This document shows positions 63,083 through 64,000 of a stretch of 64,000 nt of DNA, one piece after another; within the stretch, counting starts at the first letter, position 1; every line of letters begins with the position of its first letter. The stretch lies in assembly GCA_964304625.1 (NCBI GenBank), contig OZ199838.1, positions 2,604,001 through 2,668,000 of the forward strand, read 5' to 3'. The position numbers were made by a program, and so were the translations under genes. This DNA is from Kudoa neothunni. Taxonomy: Eukaryota > Cnidaria. The notes beneath the pieces were generated by a model. The model was not told the DNA's origin, searched no databases, and saw nothing but the letters and a program-made list of their open reading frames with translations.

Positions 63083-64000
63083 AACCTTATTCTTTCAACT
63101 CTATTTTTCATTATTAATAAGAGTTCTTATCTTCATATTCGTAATTCAATAAAATAATAAAATTTAAACTGCTTATAATTTTGAATCAAACTTCATGCCA
63201 CATTAAACTAGAAAATGACTATTATATATTTCTTTCTCATTAGAATTAGAATTAGAGTGTATTCGATTAGATCTAATTTAACTTGTAGATGGACTTTAAA
63301 AATTAACATTTTTACTTCTTCATTCAGACAAAACTTTTCTATATTCAAGGCTTATAAACCGAAATTAAATAATTATTGAAAATTAATCAATATTGTTTTT
63401 GGATAAGTCAAAAAAGGGAATCACGGTTATAAATGTGACAACATTGGAAGTATAACCATTTGGATTCTATTGAGCAAAAACCATGTTAAACGTTTTTATA
63501 TTTTTTGTAAAAAAATTAATACTTTTGTATTGTTTTAGGATATTCACATTCGCTTAAAAATAAGAACCATCAAAAATCGAAGTATTTATTAAAATGTGCG
63601 CCACACTGCCCAATTATCTCATCATTATCCACGTCACATCAATGCCCAGGAGTTTCCACGCCCCACGTTGGGAAACATAGACCTACCCTAACTCTATTAT
63701 GGGCCATGTTAAAATTAATCTAATAAAATGTTAAATTATCCTTAATCCAAATTTTGAATTTGAATACACATATGTAACTAGTGCAAAAACCCCGCTTCGC
63801 GAAGGCTTCCTTGCCCAACCAAGGAGGCTAAAACATGGCGCAGACTAAAGCCTTGTTGATTTTTAAGTAAATAGCGCTAATGCCCAACCAAGAAGGCTGG
63901 TATTGTGTGATGGAAAATTTCATTTTTCTGTTTTATTTGATGCATTTTAGATCTTGTCGTTATTTTTACAATGTGATGATTTAGATAAAAAAAATTATGC
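63083..64000. other. downstream flank with short repeated motifs
   Basis: The 3' flank of GSS; no gene seen. A 18-bp motif (tgcccaaccaaggaggct and a one-base variant) occurs at 63812-63829 and 63881-63898. A palindrome (cttcgcgaag) lies at 63795-63804. The cluster may be the edge of a repeat element that continues past the window. Confidence 0.45.

Noticed and set aside
1-64000. CRISPR arrays, bacterial operons, ribosome-binding sites, rRNA
   Set aside because: The split genes and animal-specific proteins show a eukaryotic nuclear genome. No direct-repeat/spacer array or rRNA-like block was seen.

Overview
The window is very AT-rich eukaryotic DNA with compact split genes. Exons join through GT-AG introns, most of them only about 31-120 bp and many close to 44 bp. 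The gene set includes afadin, a GANP/Sac3 mRNA-export factor, a PRC1-type midzone protein, COG2, NUDC and glutathione synthetase, so the source is an animal. The tiny introns and the expansion of secreted von Willebrand A (vWA) proteins suggest a nematode or another small-genome invertebrate, but I cannot fix the phylum.

Layout. 1-2.9 kb: mostly noncoding, with one candidate exon. 2.9-9.2 kb (-): GANP/Sac3. 12.1-14.5 kb (+): COG2. 14.9-15.1 kb (-): an isolated exon-like block. 17.7-20.2 kb (+): PRC1/MAP65. 21.7-22.4 kb (-): REXO4-type exonuclease. 25.1-26.8 kb (-): an ornithine-decarboxylase-like gene with an altered catalytic loop. 30.6-38.2 kb (-): a chain of five vWA domains, a near-perfect Thr/Pro 39-bp tandem repeat and a Cys-rich tail. 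38.9-43.5 kb (-): a second secreted vWA gene, with a hAT-like transposon relic in an intron. 43.9-49.2 kb (-): afadin. 50.9-53.6 kb (+): a third secreted vWA gene. 57.6-58.1 kb (-): a 119-residue single-pass membrane protein. 58.3-60.7 kb (-): NUDC. 61.3-63.1 kb (+): glutathione synthetase.

Most of the genes are unlinked housekeeping functions: mRNA export, Golgi tethering, cytokinesis, RNA trimming, polyamine metabolism, junctions, dynein regulation and glutathione. The distinctive part is 30.6-53.6 kb. There, three secreted vWA genes surround afadin, carry mostly degenerate metal-binding motifs, and appear to share a Cys-rich C-terminal module I do not recognise. Exon joins were worked out by eye from reading frame, splice signals and remembered homologues. 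Gene limits are firmer than some internal junctions.
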